From assembly GCF_002099425.1 (NCBI RefSeq), contig NW_018344160.1, forward strand, positions 682,001 to 746,000: a stretch of 64,000 nt of DNA. Reading direction: 5' to 3'. This document shows positions 61,105 through 64,000 of the stretch, piece after piece; within the stretch, counting starts at the first letter, position 1, and each line of letters starts with the position of its first letter. This stretch comes from Phascolarctos cinereus (lineage: Eukaryota; Chordata; Mammalia; Diprotodontia; Phascolarctidae). Made by a program: the position numbers and the translations under genes. The notes beneath the pieces were generated by a model. The model was not told where the DNA came from. It saw only the letters and a list, made by a program, of their open reading frames with translations, and did no database searches.

Positions 61105-64000
61105 TTGGCACCTCGAACAGTGACAGCATTGGAAGTCTGAGAAAGGTGGCTCCCTTATGTTCCAGAGAAAAGAAAACCCTTGGCGGCTGTTATGTTGTGG
61201 AACAAGGTCCTTGGCAGCTGGACGCTGTGGATTCAAGGTAAAGGCAGCAATGGTCATTACAAATTATTCCTTAGCAGTTTTAGGGCTAAAAGGGTGAACC
61301 ACCAGGCTTAAGTGGGAGATTAGAAAAAAATAAGAAAAAGATTAGAAGAAAAGTTTAGAAATAGTCTCATTAATTAGAGCATAAGAAAAATAAGGAAAAG
61401 GAGATCAAGCACAAGAAATAGTGTTGCTTTGGAATGGCCCACATACATACTTTCCATCTTAAGATGCTCCCTTAGAATCGAAAAGTATGGGTCAAGTACA
61501 AAGTTGGAAAAGAGATAAAGATTATTACCTGAGATTACTAAACAAAATAGTGAAAGAAAATTATTCTAAACAGTCAGCTACAGGAATTTTTAGAATGTGT
61601 AGAAAAATGCACATGATTTCCACAAGAAAGAATAATTGATTTAGAGAAATGGGAGATTACAGGCAAGCAAATGAGTGAATACTACAGAGAGGAGGTCCCT
61701 GGTACATTCTTGATTGCTACCTTATTAGTTTGTAATGTGTTAAAAATATGTCTTATGCCCCCGGAGAAAGTACTAGTAGCTGAGAAAGTGATTCAGGTAG
61801 ATAAGGGGGCAGGAACATATGAGGAAGAAGAAATGCATAGGGCCTTTGAGGAACAGTTGAGCATTGTTGAGGAGGATGAGAAAGATGTGAGAGATGTGCA
61901 TTCCCCTGTGCAACAGACAAATGTGCATTCTCCTAAACAACAGAAAAATGTGTATACACCTTCAGTTAAATAACAGCCTGGGAGAAATTTAAAATGCAAG
62001 GGCTTGTGAGAAGAGGCAATACAAAAGGCGGAAAGCAGAGGGGAAGAAGTGCCCATGGACTTAAAATTAGCTATTATAAAGGCATGATATTCTCACTATA
62101 TGAAGGAGAGAAAAAATATTTTATTATTTAGGTTATATGATTGGTAAAAGGCAAGGGATTTTGAGCATGTAGGAGAGAGGAGTATGTGTAGCAAGCTTCA
62201 GGAAGGTGTAATTTATTTGCACAGTGTGATTGGAGGTTTTGAAAGTAAAAAGGTTTTGAAACTTTTTGAGAATTGTTTTTAAAAAATTATCTTTCTTTTT
62301 TGCATTCTAAAGCCCTGACCAAAGCTTTGGGTGTAAAGTTGAAAGATTATCAAAGATAGGTTGTTGGAAAATATTCTTTTCCTTTCTCTCTCATTCTAAC
62401 CTTGGCCAAGTTGGGGTGTGAGAGACAGAATGAGAATAGTGAAAAGGAGGGTGCCCCCCTCAGATCATAAAGAAAAGGTTTTTTATGTATTTGGAATGCA
62501 ATCAAAAGGTAATTTAGCTCATTCAAATTAGTATTACGTTTGTTTCAAGTTTTAGAAATCTAGTATTGTTACAAATTGGTAAACTTTTGTATTGTTTTGT
62601 GTTATGTCAAGCAATATTTAATAATTTAGATGTTATTAAAATGTGAATGAAAAAAGACTGAAAGACAATGGGAAAGCTTCATAAAAACCAGCTATATTAT
62701 TTTATCAAGTCCAGTTAATTTTACTTTTTAATGTTTTATAACTGTTATAGTTAAAACAATTTGACTATCACTTATGAAAATTACAAGATTGTTAATTAAG
62801 TTATTTGAAGTTACTGTTTTAATGTTAAGACCTAGAATTTTTTATTACTTATGAGTGAAAAAGAAGGGCATAAGGCAATTACCTCTACTTTGAAAATTTG
62901 CAAGGGCTCCTGGAAACTATCTGTTGTGGGCAAGGTCATCTGCCCTGAAAAAACAAACAAACAAAGAAAAACTTGTTAGCATTATGCAGTTCCTAAACAA
63001 TGAACTTAACTTGCTGAGAAGTTGGAACTTTTTGTACAATAGACAGAAATGATTTCTAATAATTGGCTTTTGAACAGATGAGTTTAAATTCAAAAAAGAA
63101 AGATGTTAAGTGAAATCTCTTGTATATGTGAGTCCTACTAAATCTTATTACAACTCAATGGGAGTAAAATTAACTGTATCTGGCTTTAAGCCATGATTAG
63201 TGAAACTTAGTGCTTAAGGTAAAAGACTCTTAGGACTATAACTATTTTTGTTTTGAGTTTAATTTGGGTGTAGTCATCTGTATTAAATCAGTATTTGGAG
63301 TTTTTCTATTATATTCCTTTAAAATGAATGTTTTCTACCATGTGCAAAAATTTTGTTCATAACACTATTAAACTTGTTAGACAGAGATATTCCCAGACAA
63401 AAATAATTTATTATGTGGATGATAAACTTAGCGAATTTTCCTTATTAATGTGTGAGCTTTAACAAGCTCTTCAGTCTCAAAAATTTATAATTACTACTGA
63501 TAAGGCACAAAAGAAATTGCCCTTTGCTTACTCTAGACATATTGTTTCACAGTCTACAATTAGACCCCAAAATATTACAAAATAGGAAAGATTCTTTAAA
63601 AACTATTAAAGATATTAATTAGCTTTAACCTGCCTAGTAGATCACCACTAATAAATTATTTTAAGGTGAATTTTAACTTAGTAGAATAATGGATAGCTGA
63701 AACTCAATTCCCTTTAATTTGTGGGGCCATGATATTTTACATTTTAGGGGAGCTGTTAGTTTGGGTGGAAAAGTGGCTTTTGACAAAAAGGAAGCTTTTT
63801 ATACTAAAACAATTAGTTGAACAAGACATTTAAAAGGACATATAGAATTCTTTACAAATCCTTAGAATTCACCTGTTTTTTAATTAAAATGAAGTCAGAG
63901 AAATGGAGGATGTTTCATGACCTCTGAGCTGTTAATGAAGTCTCCTTTCACCCATTAAGAATTATGTTTCCTAACCTTTGATAGTTATTGATTTAAAAGA
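61105..64000 (+). mobile_element. Internal region of a betaretrovirus-like (ERV2/ERVK-like) fossil, runs off the window
   Basis: A gag matrix-like stretch lies at about 61495-61975, with the aromatic/proline-rich signature typical of betaretroviral matrix proteins and an acidic, glutamine-rich continuation. Reverse-transcriptase-like (pol) text lies between about 63390 and 64000. Between them (about 62000-63390) is AT-rich sequence without a recognisable domain, partly shared with the ERV at 13.4-15.9 kb. The element is broken in many places. No 3' LTR is inside the window, so age cannot be read from LTR divergence; heavy decay suggests it is old. Confidence 0.65.
61106..61124 (+). promoter_or_regulatory. 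tRNA-Lys-type primer-binding site
   Basis: TGGCACCTCGAACAGTGAC resembles the tRNA-Lys3 site TGGCGCCCGAACAGGGAC known from lentiviruses and MMTV-type viruses. It lies 1 base after the LTR. Confidence 0.7.

Noticed and set aside
1-64000. A novel functional multi-gene system
   Set aside because: No intact gene longer than L1-derived or chance frames was found on either strand; the window is explained by nested retroelements, retrocopies and unassigned DNA.

Overview
The window looks like AT-rich, gene-free DNA from a marsupial nuclear genome. Four observations support this: a marsupial-type L1 with its sister ORF2-less 'half-L1' (HAL1) family; tRNA-headed SINEs whose body reads like the marsupial Mar1/WSINE1 type; an RTE-class LINE; and spliced-gene retrocopies (FMNL1-like, MSI2-like, 7SL). 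The usual didelphid SINE1 text is absent, which leans towards an Australian marsupial, but that is inference. I found no intact cellular gene, tRNA, rRNA, CRISPR array or bacterial-style operon. Almost every open frame is a shadow of a decayed retroelement.

Layout. 0.3-3.3 kb: a near full-length antisense HAL1. 3.6-8 kb: heavily diverged antisense L1 remnants, microsatellites and unassigned DNA. 8-12.2 kb: an ancient repeat, a sense L1 endonuclease piece and an antisense RTE-type LINE. 12.7-19.3 kb: an antisense L1 carrying an insertion that looks like an L1-retrotransposed endogenous-retrovirus transcript. 19.3-23.6 kb: a sense L1 placed head-to-head with it. 24-27.2 kb: L1/HAL1 pieces and a second HAL1. 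27.7-30.8 kb: an antisense L1 split by an FMNL1-like retropseudogene. 31.1-36.7 kb: a long old antisense L1. 36.9-37.7 kb: an MSI2-like retropseudogene. 39.6-40.9 kb: a SINE containing an L1 that contains another SINE. 40.9-51.4 kb: the least repetitive part, with MIR/L2 relics and a 7SL RNA pseudogene. 51.8-55 kb: another antisense L1. 56.4-60.7 kb: two sense L1s in tandem. 60.7 kb to the end: a betaretrovirus-like ERV fossil that runs off the window.

How the parts relate. The cellular-RNA copies (FMNL1, MSI2, 7SL, SINEs and probably the ERV transcript) are all expected products of L1 machinery acting in trans, and L1 is the dominant element here. The window therefore reads as a layered record of retrotransposition, not as a functional gene cluster. 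The most unusual items are the apparent processed ERV transcript, the three-level SINE/L1/SINE nest, the LTR scrap inside an L1 ORF1, and blocks shared by two ERVs with different LTRs. I saw no convincing undescribed system.
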